The notes under the pieces are model-generated. The model was not told where the DNA came from. It did no database searches and worked only from the letters and a program-made list of their open reading frames with translations. 64,000 nt of DNA, taken from PFL42 sp963789825. GTDB taxonomy: Bacteria > Chloroflexota > Anaerolineae > Anaerolineales > E44-bin32. Below, piece after piece: positions 30,257-39,716 of the stretch (the first letter of the stretch is position 1; every line of letters begins with the position of its first letter). The stretch spans positions 1 through 64,000 of the forward strand of contig CAWBME010000007.1 in assembly GCA_963789825.1 (NCBI GenBank). The letters run 5' to 3'. The translations under genes were made by a program, and so were the position numbers.

Positions 30257-32247
30257 CCTTCGCTCTCCTGGCTCGCCTCATCGGGCGCCGCCTGCATGGG
30301 CAGACGGATCGTGAACAAGGCGCCCTCTCCGGGTTTGCTGCTCACGTGGATCGTTCCATGGTGGCGGCTGATGATGCCGTAGGACACCGAGAGACCCATC
30401 CCGGTTCCCTGACCCTCCGGCTTGGTGGTGAAGAACGGATCAAAGACGCGCGCCAGATGCTCGGGGGAAATCCCGCTGCCGGTGTCCTCAATTTCGATCA
30501 CCGCAACGCCGTCGTCGCGCTGCAGGTGCACGCGAAGTCGTCCGCCATCCGGCATGGCCTGCACAGCGTTCTGCACCAGGTTGATGATCACCTGCTGGAG
30601 CTGCTGCGAGTCGAAGGTCAGGGTCACCGGATCCGGCGGGAGCTGCAGGTCGAGCTCGACCTTGCCCTTGCGCAGCATGTAGTTGGTCAGGCGCAGCGAG
30701 CCCTCGACCGTCTCGCGCAGATCGCGACGGATCATCGCCGGCGGCGTCTGCCGGGCGAAGGTCAGCATATCGGTGACGATGGCATTCGCTCGGGAGGCGT
30801 TGTCCCGGATCACCTGCAGGCTCTCGTGCTCCGGGGAACCGGGCACCCTGTCTTCCAGCAGCTCCTCGGCCACGCCCTTGATCACGCCCAGCGGGTTCTT
30901 GACATCGTGCACGATGCCGGCCGAGAGCTGGCCGACCGAGGCCAGCTTCTCCGACTGCACCAGCTGCTGCTGGGCGGACTGCAGTCGCTGATACATTTCC
31001 TCCAGCTGCTGGTTGCGATCGATCGCTTCGGCGTACAACTGCTCGGCCTCGGCGGTGCGCGCCTGCAGATCGTCGGCCATGGTATCGAAGGCAGCGGCCA
31101 GGTCTCCGATCTCGTCGAGCCGACGGATTCCGCTCTCCTGCTCCAGATCGCCGGAGGCCACCGCCTGAGCCATACGCCGCAGGCGCAGGATCGGACGCGA
31201 GATACTGGAGGCGAGCAGGTAGCCCACGACGATGATCGAGATGGTGCTGATGGAGAACAGCAGGCTGAAGGTGTTGCGGCTGGTCGATTCGGCGGCGACG
31301 AGGAAGTTCGAGGGCAGCGCCACCCCCATCACACCCAACACCTGATTGCGCGCTGTCCACGGGGTGTAGCCCGCCTGGAACTCCCGGTCGTACGCTTCGA
31401 ACTCGCGCAGCTTCAGCCCGCTGAGTGCGGGGATCTCCTGCGGCGGAAGCATGACCTCACCGCTCGCGCCTTCAGTCTCGTCGAAGCTGCTCGACAGCAG
31501 CTCGCCGTCTGGACGCTGCAGCACGATGTCGGCCAGGGCCTGGCTCTTCAGATCGGCTACCAGCGAATCCAGCCGGGTTCCAAGCAGCATCGCACCGACC
31601 AGTCGATCCCCATCGCCCCGCACCGGGGCACTGGTGTACAGGTGCGGGCCGTACGAGGTTTCGATCAGGCCGACGAACTTGTCTCCCGAGGCATCCTGGC
31701 GGCCGGCCAGGACGTCCTGGACGATTGGCTGCCCGGAGAAGTCCGATGCACGCGTGATGGAATAGGTTCCGGTGGAGGGGTCCAGCGTCAGGCCAAGCAC
31801 CTCCCTGCCCTGCAGATCGATCGCCACCACGGATTCGACTTGCTCGTTCAGCGCGATGGGCAGGAGCAGGGCTTCCAGATCCTGAGTGTTTCCCGCGCGC
31901 AATGCCTCGGAGACGCCGGCGGTGAAGGTCATCAGGCGCAGGGTGCGCAGGTGGGAGCGCTCGCGGCGCACCACCCCGTCGGCGGCGACGCGCGAGGCCT
32001 CGGACAGCTGATTGACAAACCGCTCGCGCACCGAGGACGTCACCAGCCGCGTGACGACGTAGGTGCCCAGCATGGCAGTCGCCAGCGTGAGCAGGGCATA
32101 GGGAATGATCAGCTCGCCGCGCAGCGTGTAGGCGCGTGCGACCAGCCGGGAGAACCATCCCGGCCCTGACGCTTGCGAGGCACTGCGTCCGGCGTCTGAG
32201 GCGCTGGTCGGTGGACTTGAGGGTCCACCCTGCTGGCGATCGGTCAT
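30253..32247 (-). CDS. Membrane sensor histidine kinase (extracytoplasmic sensor, HAMP, NtrB-type core)
   Basis: 664 residues from ATG 32247. A Ser/Pro-rich N-terminus, transmembrane helix ~46-66, a large extracytoplasmic sensor (about 70-325) of double-Cache character (VVAIDLQGREVLGLTLD, GPHLYTSAPV), second helix ~328-350, HAMP (RPILRLRRMAQAVASGDLEQ), coiled coil, HisKA with GIVHDVKNPLG, and a complete ATPase domain (NLVQNAVQAM, DTGSGI, GTGMGLSVSYGII). All catalytic boxes are intact. Lies 64 nt after the REC-GGDEF gene and overlaps the pseudokinase gene by 4 nt; the three form one operon. The ligand is unknown. Confidence 0.92.
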   Translation of the reverse strand: MTDRQQGGPSSPPTSASDAGRSASQASGPGWFSRLVARAYTLRGELIIPYALLTLATAMLGTYVVTRLVTSSVRERFVNQLSEASRVAADGVVRRERSHLRTLRLMTFTAGVSEALRAGNTQDLEALLLPIALNEQVESVVAIDLQGREVLGLTLDPSTGTYSITRASDFSGQPIVQDVLAGRQDASGDKFVGLIETSYGPHLYTSAPVRGDGDRLVGAMLLGTRLDSLVADLKSQALADIVLQRPDGELLSSSFDETEGASGEVMLPPQEIPALSGLKLREFEAYDREFQAGYTPWTARNQVLGVMGVALPSNFLVAAESTSRNTFSLLFSISTISIIVVGYLLASSISRPILRLRRMAQAVASGDLEQESGIRRLDEIGDLAAAFDTMADDLQARTAEAEQLYAEAIDRNQQLEEMYQRLQSAQQQLVQSEKLASVGQLSAGIVHDVKNPLGVIKGVAEELLEDRVPGSPEHESLQVIRDNASRANAIVTDMLTFARQTPPAMIRRDLRETVEGSLRLTNYMLRKGKVELDLQLPPDPVTLTFDSQQLQQVIINLVQNAVQAMPDGGRLRVHLQRDDGVAVIEIEDTGSGISPEHLARVFDPFFTTKPEGQGTGMGLSVSYGIISRHHGTIHVSSKPGEGALFTIRLPMQAAPDEASQESEG

Positions 32248-32311
32248 GGCCGCGATCCGACCTCGCCTTCCTCCCACAGTCGCTTTGCCCGGCCCCTGCG
32301 GGGGCGCAGGC

Positions 32312-33265
32312 TCAGCGGAATTCGCCTGCCGCCGCTCGCGCCCGCTTGCTGGCGTACAGTGCACGATCGGCGCGGCTGATCAGCTCTTCCCCGTTGGCAA
32401 TACCCTCTTCCCAAGGCGCCACCCCGAACGAGGCGGAGACCCGCCACGGGCCCGGGTTGCGGGCGCCGATTTCGGAGGAGATCCGCTGGGCGATCGCCTG
32501 GGCATCGGCCTGCGAGGCCTCTGGCAGAACGATGGCGAACTCATCCCCACCGAAGCGCGTTGCCAGATCGACGCGGCGCACCTGGGAGCGGATCGCCGCC
32601 GCCACCGTGCGCAAGGCCTCGTCCCCCGCCGGATGCCCGTAGGTGTCGTTGATGTCCTTCAGCCGGTCCATGTCGATCATAATCAGGGACAGCGGGCGAC
32701 GATAGCGGTGGGCGCGCTCGATCTCCAGGTCCAAGGTCTCGTTGAGCTTGTGCCGGTTGTACAGGCCGGTCACGGGATCGGTCACCGCCAGGCGCTGCAC
32801 CTCGGCAAACAGGCGCTGGTTCTCGCGGATGAGCAGACGATGCTCCAGGGCGCGCGTCAGGGAGAGCTCAAAGGCGGCGACAAACTCGAGCGGCTTGAGC
32901 AGGTAGTCGTACACGCCGGCTCGCAGCGCCTCCAATGCCGTCTCCAGCGTTGCGCTTGCTGTCAGCATGATCGACTGCAGATCGGGGTCGATGCGCCGGC
33001 CCTCCTGCACGACCTCCAGCCCGGTCGAGCCCGGCATGTACAAGTCGACGACCAGCACGTCAAACGGGGACGCCCGCAGGGCATCGATTGCCAGCGGGCC
33101 GTCGTTGACCTGCTGCACCTCCAGCCCCATGCGCTCGCTTCGGCGCGCCAGCAGCGCGCGGAAGTCGTCGTCGTCATCGGCGATCAGCACCCGGCCGACC
33201 TTGGCGGCGACCTCTTCTCGTACTGGTGGAGGCGATTCGTGCTCGGCGTGTTCCATCTTCCCCAT
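32312..33265 (-). CDS. Receiver-coupled diguanylate cyclase
   Basis: About 317 residues. A receiver domain (VLIADDDDDFR, acceptor in VLVVDLYMPGSTG, Lys in DYLLKPLEF) is joined by a helix to a GGDEF domain with DPVTGLYNRHKL, RFGGDEFAIVLP and a product-binding RxxD (RRVD) five residues before GGDEF. The cyclase should make cyclic di-GMP on receiver phosphorylation and be inhibited by its product. Two ATG starts, 33265 and 33256, are possible; I used the first. First gene of the operon with the sensor kinase and the pseudokinase. Cyclic di-GMP normally switches cells toward surface attachment, which fits the adhesin and pilus genes on both sides. Confidence 0.9.
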   Translation of the reverse strand: MGKMEHAEHESPPPVREEVAAKVGRVLIADDDDDFRALLARRSERMGLEVQQVNDGPLAIDALRASPFDVLVVDLYMPGSTGLEVVQEGRRIDPDLQSIMLTASATLETALEALRAGVYDYLLKPLEFVAAFELSLTRALEHRLLIRENQRLFAEVQRLAVTDPVTGLYNRHKLNETLDLEIERAHRYRRPLSLIMIDMDRLKDINDTYGHPAGDEALRTVAAAIRSQVRRVDLATRFGGDEFAIVLPEASQADAQAIAQRISSEIGARNPGPWRVSASFGVAPWEEGIANGEELISRADRALYASKRARAAAGEFR

Positions 33266-33603
33266 CGGCGGCAAGCCGCCTTCCCACACCCCCAGGACTG
33301 CGCTCAGGGGCTCATTCCCATGATACCCAAGGCTCCGCTTGGCCCGGCTTTCAGTCCCCCTACACGCCCTAGCCGGCCCTTCACCCCGTAGTACCAGCAA
33401 CCCAAGCCCCTTGCTCATTCTATCCCGCAGCGTATCTGCGAGCAACAGGGCGGCTCGAGTCGCCCGGGGAGACAGGCGGTATGCAGGGAACGGCACCGGC
33501 TGTACCAAAGGCGAGGCGGGGCTATGCCCCGCCTCGCTGCCTTTCGGTGGTGATCGCCTTCGCCCGGCGCAACACGCGCGGTGCCCGACGGGTAGCCGTG
33601 TCG
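33266..33603. other. Intergenic stretch before the cyclase operon
   Basis: About 340 bp upstream of the minus-strand cyclase operon and downstream of the TadE-like gene. No domain, RNA gene or clear hairpin is recognised; it should carry the operon promoter, but I see no convincing -35/-10 pair. Confidence 0.4.
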
Positions 33604-35581
33604 TCAACAGTCGAAGCAGGCCTCCGTCACTGTGAGCGTGATCGTTGGCGTCCGTGTCGGCGGCAGTGTGTTCGTCGCAACCGGGGTCGGCGTGCGCGTG
33701 ATGGTGCCGGTGGCCGTTGCGGTGCGCGTGCTGGTCGGAACCAGCGTCGCCGTCCGGGTGATCGTCGCACTGGGCACGATGGTCAGTGTTGCCGTCTTCG
33801 TCGGGGTCAGCGTGATGGTCGGCGTGCGCGTGACCGTCGGCGTGTTCGTGCGCGTCGGCGTCCGCGTGATGGTAGGCGTACTGGTGCGCGTCGGCGTGCG
33901 CGTGATGGTCGGCGTGAGCGTGCGCGTCGGCGTGATCGTCGGCGTGCTGGTGTTGGTCGGCGTCAAGGTGATCGTCGGCGTCCGCGTGATCGTGGGCGTG
34001 CTGGTCCGGGTCTGCGTGACCGTGGGCGTCCGGGTGATCGTCGCCGTGGGTGCAGTGCGCGACACGCTGCCGCTCACCGTGCAGGAACCGTTGAATACCA
34101 GGCCGACGCTGAAGGTCCCATCGAGCCCCATCCCGCCCGGGATCCCGCCAAACAGCGTGCGCCAGTCGTAGGTTGCCCCGGCCGGGAAGCCCTGGCTGGT
34201 GGAGATGATCGTGGACGGATCGGGATCGTTACCGTTGTAGTAGGCGACCCCATTCCAGCGGTGATAGTCAACGTACTGTGCCGGATGATAGGCGTCGGTC
34301 CAATTGAAGCCCGACCCGGTCAATGTCACTGCGGCAACGTTGTCGTTGCGCACCCGCATGTACACATTGTTGCCGGAGATCCACGTGTTGATGAGCGTGA
34401 GGTTGTCACAAGATGGCGTCGGGGTCACCGTGGGCGTGGTGGTCACGGTCGAGGTGCCCGTCGGCGTCCGGGTAGCTGTAGCGGTGTTCGTGGGCGTGGC
34501 GGTGATCGTCGGCGTCGGCACCGGCCGGGTGACCGACCCGCTGATGACGCACATGTTGTCGAAGGTCAGCGCCACGTCGAAGTCGCCATACAGGCCGGGG
34601 TTGGCCGGCACGTTGTTGAAGTAACCGTACCAGCTCTCCGTCTGGAACGAAGGCACGCTGATGGCCGGGCTGGGGGAGTCACTGGCCGGCGAGGCGGGGT
34701 CGTCTGGGCCCCAGCGATACCAGCCGCCGAGCGACATGCCGTACAGGGCCTGTCCCGGATACATGCCGGGATCCACCCAGGAGATCGCTCGAGTTGGTGA
34801 GATGAATGGCGCCCGGGTTGCCGTTGGTGAAGGTCAGGCGCACCATGTTGTCGACGATGGCAACATCATCGACGGAGATGGAGCTGCAGTCGGGCGTCGG
34901 GGTGAGCGTGACCGTGGGCGTCTCGGTCGGAGTCGGGGTGACGGTGAAGGTGGGCGTGACCGTGGCGGTGAAGGTCGGCACGGCGATCGTCGCCGGCAGG
35001 CCAACCACGCGTGCCACGCGGAATTGTTCGACGATTCCCTCGCGTTTGGCGCTCAGGTGCAGGTGGGGCCACCAACTGCTGATGAGCGGTGAGATCAGCG
35101 GATGCTCGAAGTCAACCGTCACGATCACTCGGTCGCCCGGGCCCCCGGCATCCTCGACCGGGGTGCAATCGGCGGGTGTGTTGGTGTTGGTGTTCGATGG
35201 GAAGTACATCAGACCGGGCTTGTTCGAACACACGGTGATCTTGAAGTAGCCGGGCTGGCCGACCGCGGCCGTTGGATCGCGCAGGATGGCGGAAGCGCCG
35301 GCAATGGCGGCGTCCTCGATCGAGGGGATGCGGGCGGCGTCTTCCTCGGCCTGGATGTCACAGATCCCGCCGGTGAAGGGAGCGCAGTAGGTCGGGTTGA
35401 GCTCACCGGTGATGGCGTAGCGCACGCCGAAGCGCGCTCCGTTCTCGATCGCCATCCAGGCATGCAGCACGCGCGCCAGCTCGATGATGGTGAAGATGAG
35501 CAGCAGGATCAGCGGCAGCGTCAAAGCAAACTCGACCAGCCCCTGCCCCTTGCGGCGTTCTCGATTCCTGCCTCGTCCCAT
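33604..35581 (-). pseudogene. TadE-like pilin-type protein with Cys-bounded modules and Thr-Pro repeats, ending EACFDC (one frame change)
   Basis: From ATG 35581 (GGCGGAG 8 nt upstream): RRKGQGLVEFALTLPLILLLIF is the TadE class of prepilin-like signal, with cleavage expected near QGLVEFAL. A TadE-like domain (~200 residues) is followed by a Thr-Pro linker, a ~130-residue module beginning TPDCSSISV and ending NMCVISGSV, a second module from TPSCDNLTL to NGSCTVSGSV, and ~120 residues of TPTITRTP-type repeats. The last residues are EACFDC, shared with the paralogue at 39.7 kb. A frame change near 34780 breaks the first module. It is probably a surface or pilus-tip protein. Confidence 0.7.
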
Positions 35582-35724
35582 GGCCCACACTCCGCCCAGC
35601 GAATTGACCTAAATATCCGGACTTAGTCTACGGCGGCTGCGTTGGCGGGGGGCTTACAGTTTTGTCACAGGGGCGGCGGCCGGCTGCGGTACCATGGTCC
35701 TACTCGAGAGGCCGGGGTCCAGCT

Positions 35725-36409
35725 TCAGGATTCGAGACGGTAGCCGTAGCCGCGCACGGTCACCAGTCGCTGCGGCGCGTTGGGATCGACCTCGATCTTC
35801 TGACGCAGCAGCCAGACGTAGCGCCGCAGGGCGCTGTCGCCTTGCTCGCGGTACTCGCCCCACATTTCGCGCAGCAGCTCCTCTTGCGCCACAGCCCGCC
35901 CGGCCTGCCGCCCCAGGAGGGCGAGCAGGCGGAACTCGGTTGGGGTGAGGTCGAGCACCTGGCCATCGAGCAATGCCTGCCGCTTGCGCAGGTCGATCGT
36001 CAGCGGACCGGCGCGAAAGATCGAGGCGTCGTCCGGCTGCCCAGGCGCCGCACGCGAGAGCACGGCCCGGATGCGCGCCGTCAGCTCCGCCAGGCTGAAG
36101 GGCTTGGTGATGTAGTCGTCAACACCCAGCCGGAAGCCGCGGCAGCTTCTCGGACTCGGCGGTCTTGGCGGTCAGCATGATGATCGGCGTATCGGCCAAT
36201 TCACGCAGGCGGGCACAGACCTCCCAGCCATCCATTCCCGGCATCATCACATCGAGCAATACCAGGTCCGGGCGTTCGGCGTAGAACTGGCGCAGGCCCT
36301 TCTCACCGCGCTCTGCTGTCGCCACCGGGTACCCCTCTTTGGCCAGGTACTCGCCGACGAAGCGCAGCAAGGTGGTGTCATCGTCGATCAGCAGGATCTT
36401 GGCAGGCAT
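35725..36409 (-). pseudogene. OmpR/PhoB-type response regulator (one frame change)
   Basis: Receiver: ILLIDDDTTLLRFV, acceptor in LVLLDVMMPGMDGWEV, switch strand PIIMLTAKTAESEK. Near 36130 the frame changes and the protein continues YITKPFSLAELTARIRAVL and a winged-helix domain (LTPTEFRLLALLGRQAGRAV, RRYVWLLRQKIE, LVTVRGYGYRLES). All features of a DNA-binding OmpR-family regulator remain, so the break is probably an indel. The ATG at 36409 has AAGGA upstream. The sensor kinase at 37.1-39.2 kb lies upstream on the same strand and is its likely partner, with the hairpin repeats between them. Confidence 0.8.
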
Positions 36410-36434
36410 GCGTTCCTTCTCGACCGATGCCGGG

Positions 36435-36440
36435 ATTGTA
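36435..36440 (-). promoter_or_regulatory. Candidate -10 box of the OmpR-type regulator
   Basis: TACAAT on the minus strand, 25 nt before the ATG at 36409; AAGGA lies in the short leader. No good -35 box is visible. Confidence 0.35.
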
Positions 36441-36545
36441 TGTCAGCCGCTGGCGCCAGGCGAGCCGGACGATGGACCCAGCTTTGGGGATCCCAAGCGC
36501 CCACCGCCTCTGCGGAGCCCGCCCTGGAGTATCGAGCCCTCGATT

Positions 36546-37056
36546 GTCGCCCCTGCGCAAGCAGGGGCCCAGGCGACGCACCCTGAGGCGCATGGTCCGA
36601 CCAGGTGGAACACAGCCGACGCGGAGGCAGGCCCCGCCCTCGGTCAGATGCGCCGCGCAAGCAGTCTCACGCCCGCAAGGGAATCCTCCTCTGGATCCCC
36701 GCACCCCTCCGCTGCGCTGCGGGAGTCTCTGCCCTGCGCGGGGATGACGGGTTGAAGGACAGTGTCCTCCCCAAACCGAGGTTCACCCTGCTTGCCCCAC
36801 ACCCCGTCGCCCCTGCGCAAGCAGGGGCCCAGGCGACGTACCCTGAGGCGCATGGTCGCCTCGGGTGGAACATCGCCGACACGGAGGCAAACCCCGCAAG
36901 CAGTCTCCGCCCGCAAGGGAATCCTCCCTGGATCCCCGCCTCCGCGCCGGATGACGGGTTGACGGGTGTCTCCGACCTTCGCGCGGGGACCGACGGGTCG
37001 CGCCGTGAATGCCAAGCGCCCGTCGTCGCCCCTGCGCAAGCAGGGGCCCAGGCGAC
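36546..37056. repeat. Three copies of a palindromic unit in a hairpin-repeat block
   Basis: GTCGCCCCTGCGCAAGCAGG and the following GGCCCAGGCGAC form a 32-base palindromic unit present identically at 36546-36577, 36806-36837 and 37025-37056. CCCCTGC pairs with GCAGGGG and GTCGCC with GGCGAC. Flanking blocks such as GGGAATCCTCC..GGATCCCCGC and CGATGACGGGTTGA-like runs recur between the units at roughly 220-260-bp spacing. The block fills the 690 bp between the sensor kinase and its regulator, and carries no gene. It resembles REP/BIME clusters. Confidence 0.8.
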
Positions 37057-37098
37057 GCGCCTTCAGGCGGACCTCCGCTCGGGCCGCGCTCCCGACCG

Positions 37099-39192
37099 TC
37101 AGGTCCCCGGCCGCACCTCGCCCGGGTCGCCAGCTAGCGGCAGCCAGAAGACCATGCACAAGCCGCCGCCGGGCGGATGTTCCGCCCGGATCCCGCCGTC
37201 CATCGCCTCCAGCAGCCGGCGAACCAGGTGCAGGCCCAGGCCGTGTCCGTACACCTCGCGTGAGTCGCGGCTGTCCAGCCGATGGAAGATGTCGAAGATC
37301 CGCTCGTCTTCGCTGTCCGGGATCCCGGGGCCATGGTCGCGCACCCGGACCTCCCCTCTCTGCTCGCGGACTTGCCCGGAGACCTGGATCTCTCCGTCGG
37401 GGGCGTACTTCAAGGCGTTCTCCAGCAGGTGGAACAGAACGCTCTGCAGGGCCGCCTCGTCGGCGCGCAGGTCTTTCATCGCTTCCGGAAAGTCCAGCCG
37501 GATTCGTTCTCGAGCGTGCCGGTCTGAGAATCCGGCGACCGTGGTGCGGGCTATCAGGTGCAGGTCAACCGGCTTGAGGCGAAGGCTGAACTTGCCGGCT
37601 TCGAGGGCCGAGACATCCAGGATCGATTCGACGAACCGTGTCAGCCGCTGCGCCTCGCCTTGCACCAGCGAGAGCGTCTCCTCCACGCCGCGGGGCAAGT
37701 GCGCCCCATCGCCCAGCAGCAGCTCGATGCCGGTGCGGATATTCGTCAGAGGCGCCCGCAGCTCATGCGAGACGAGCGAGACGAACTCTGTCTTCAGCTG
37801 ATCCAGCGCCTTGAGCTCCTCGTTCAGCCGCGCCAGGTCAGCTACCGTCCGTTCCAGCTGTTGCGTGCGGGAGAGCACTTTCGCTTCGAGCCCTTCGTTC
37901 AGCAGCTGAAGCTGCTGACGGGCGGCAGCCACCTCCGCCAGCGCCGACTGCAGCTCCTGCTGGCGCTGCTTGATGTCGCTCAAGTCATGGGCAATCCCAG
38001 CCAGCAGCGGCGCAGATGGCTGCCCAAGTGCCACCGGGCTGAGGGTGAGCAGGATCGGCAGCGGATGGCCGCTTGCCGTCCGCAGAATCGCCTCCCCGCT
38101 CCAACCGGAAGCGTGGGCAGAACGCAGCCAGGCGCTCTGCTCTTCCTCGGTCAGCAGGAACTCCGAGAGCGGGGGCGATCCCCCATCCTCGGCGCTCCCC
38201 ACGGCATTGCGCAGGGCCGGGTTGGCCAGCACGACTCTGCCGTCCAGCCCGGCCACAAACGCCATGTCGGCGGCCGCATCAACCAGTGCAGCGTGCTGCC
38301 GAAGTTCCCGCTGTCCAGCGATCACGCCCTGGCGCGCCACGAGCAGCAGCACCAGCGTTATGGAGGCGCCGACGGCCAGCCAATCGAGCTGTCCGACCGC
38401 CCACCAGTTGAAGATCGTGAACCCGACCACGACATACGTGAGCCCCACCGGCAAGAGTGCCTCCAGACGCCAGGCAAGGGGACCGGGAGACGCAGGAGGC
38501 TTCGCCTGCGGCTCAGCCTCTCGCAGGTTGAAGGCTCCCCAGGCAGCCAGCAGGTTGGCGGCGATTGTCACCACCCAGGCGAACGGAGCCCAGTCCCCTT
38601 CGCCCAGCAGGATCGAAGCCGCTTGGAGCAAGTCAGCTGCCGCCAGCAGCGTCGCGGCTGCGCCGAAGGCGACGAAGGCCCGCCCGTCCGGGTATCCGGC
38701 ATGCAGCAGCAACTGGCGAAGTGACAATCCGAGCAGGATCAGGTCGAACACCGGGGCCAACGCCAGCCAGGCCAGCCGCGCCGCAGGCGCCATGCCGACG
38801 GCGCTGACCGGCTGGACGAAGATCACCCAGGCAAGCGTGAAGAGCGACAGGCTGATGATCAGCACGTCCAGCAGGGCCTTGGCCCGGCTGAAGCGCTCGA
38901 GGTGCGGCGGAGGATAGACGACGAGAAAGGCGACCAGCGCCAGGTACCCGGCCAGCGAGAGCAGGTCGGACACTGAAGGGATCGGCGGTGGCTCGCCAGT
39001 GGCTGCGGTGACGACAAGCTTCCACCCGTCCGCCAACAGCAGCGTGACCCAACCGGCGGCGAGGAACCCTAGCGCCTGGCGCGTCCCTCGTCCGGTAAGT
39101 CGACGACGCGCCACGACCGCCGACCAGAGCGCCGCGCCGCGTGCGGCGGCCACGGCGACGAGGGCAATCAGCAACCGCAGCTCTGTATCCAA
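37099..39192 (-). CDS. Polytopic sensor histidine kinase with PAS domain
   Basis: About 697 residues from the TTG at 39192, chosen because GGGAG precedes it and a TTGCCG-17-TACAAT promoter lies just upstream; the longer GTG frame at 39261 would begin inside that promoter. The N-terminal ~300 residues hold eight or nine transmembrane helices of a membrane-embedded sensor. Then come PAS (about 315-430, MAFVAGLDGRVVLANPALRN), a coiled coil, HisKA (FVSLVSHELRAPLTNIRTG) and HATPase (LLENALKYAPDGE, DHGPGIPDSEDE, GHGLGLHLVRRL). All catalytic residues are present. Probable partner of the OmpR-type regulator 690 bp downstream. Confidence 0.9.
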   Translation of the reverse strand: MDTELRLLIALVAVAAARGAALWSAVVARRRLTGRGTRQALGFLAAGWVTLLLADGWKLVVTAATGEPPPIPSVSDLLSLAGYLALVAFLVVYPPPHLERFSRAKALLDVLIISLSLFTLAWVIFVQPVSAVGMAPAARLAWLALAPVFDLILLGLSLRQLLLHAGYPDGRAFVAFGAAATLLAAADLLQAASILLGEGDWAPFAWVVTIAANLLAAWGAFNLREAEPQAKPPASPGPLAWRLEALLPVGLTYVVVGFTIFNWWAVGQLDWLAVGASITLVLLLVARQGVIAGQRELRQHAALVDAAADMAFVAGLDGRVVLANPALRNAVGSAEDGGSPPLSEFLLTEEEQSAWLRSAHASGWSGEAILRTASGHPLPILLTLSPVALGQPSAPLLAGIAHDLSDIKQRQQELQSALAEVAAARQQLQLLNEGLEAKVLSRTQQLERTVADLARLNEELKALDQLKTEFVSLVSHELRAPLTNIRTGIELLLGDGAHLPRGVEETLSLVQGEAQRLTRFVESILDVSALEAGKFSLRLKPVDLHLIARTTVAGFSDRHARERIRLDFPEAMKDLRADEAALQSVLFHLLENALKYAPDGEIQVSGQVREQRGEVRVRDHGPGIPDSEDERIFDIFHRLDSRDSREVYGHGLGLHLVRRLLEAMDGGIRAEHPPGGGLCMVFWLPLAGDPGEVRPGT

Positions 39193-39243
39193 CCTGCTCC
39201 CTGCGCCAAGCCGTTGGAGCCCATCGCCCAGCTCAGCGCGCCG

Positions 39244-39272
39244 ATTGTAGCGGGCGCACACGCCAGCGGCAA
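39244..39272 (-). promoter_or_regulatory. Sigma70-type promoter of the polytopic sensor kinase
   Basis: Minus strand: TTGCCG (39272-39267), 17-nt spacer, TACAAT (39249-39244). Predicted transcription start near 39237 leaves a ~45-nt leader before TTG 39192 with GGGAG close to the start. Confidence 0.6.
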
Positions 39273-39386
39273 ACGGCCAGCCCGCAGATTTGTCGGGGCC
39301 TCCTCCAATGCCAAGGGGTTGCGCTGGGCCGTCGGCGGCTGAGCTTCTTGGGCCCCCGCCGTGCTACCTGGGAGGCATTGGGCTCC

Positions 39387-39628
39387 GAGCAGGCTGTCGA
39401 AAGACGCCATGTCATCGTCCAGCCCTCTCCCCTGGCTCCTCCGCCTGCATGAGCCGACATCCGCGACTCGCACGTGGTCCCGCAGGGGAAGGGGTGGAAA
39501 ATCCTGGGGGGGTGACCTCCCAGATCTTGTTCCCCCTCTCGGCCACGGTCCATGGCGTACCCGTGTGCCGTCCGCGGAGAGGGGGTCAGGGGGTCATGTT
39601 GAGAGTACGTTCTTCAGCAAGCTCCCAG
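39387..39628 (+). repeat. Interspersed ~245-bp repeat, copy 4
   Basis: Starts GAGCAGGCTGTCGAAAGACG and ends TTCTTCAGCAAGCTCCCAG, with the same internal order of blocks as the other copies (CTGCATGAGCCGACATCCGC, CCCAGATCTTGTTCCCCCTC). Lies between the TadE-like gene end and the sensor-kinase promoter. Confidence 0.85.
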
Positions 39629-39716
39629 TCCACCCGAGCGAATACGAAAGCGTGGGGTTTGGGCGGCGCCCAAACCCCACGCGATCTCCCTTCCGGCTGA
39701 CTCTCGAGGTCAGCCG

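Noticed and set aside
30346..32169. 607-residue open frame on the + strand
   Set aside because: Antisense shadow of the sensor kinase, rich in His/Gln/Arg, no recognisable fold.
33610..34060. CRISPR-like short periodic repeat (GTCGGCGT-type units)
   Set aside because: The periodicity is 3-6 bases and in frame with Thr-Pro codons of the TadE-like protein. No constant repeat of 24-40 bp with unique spacers, and no cas genes.
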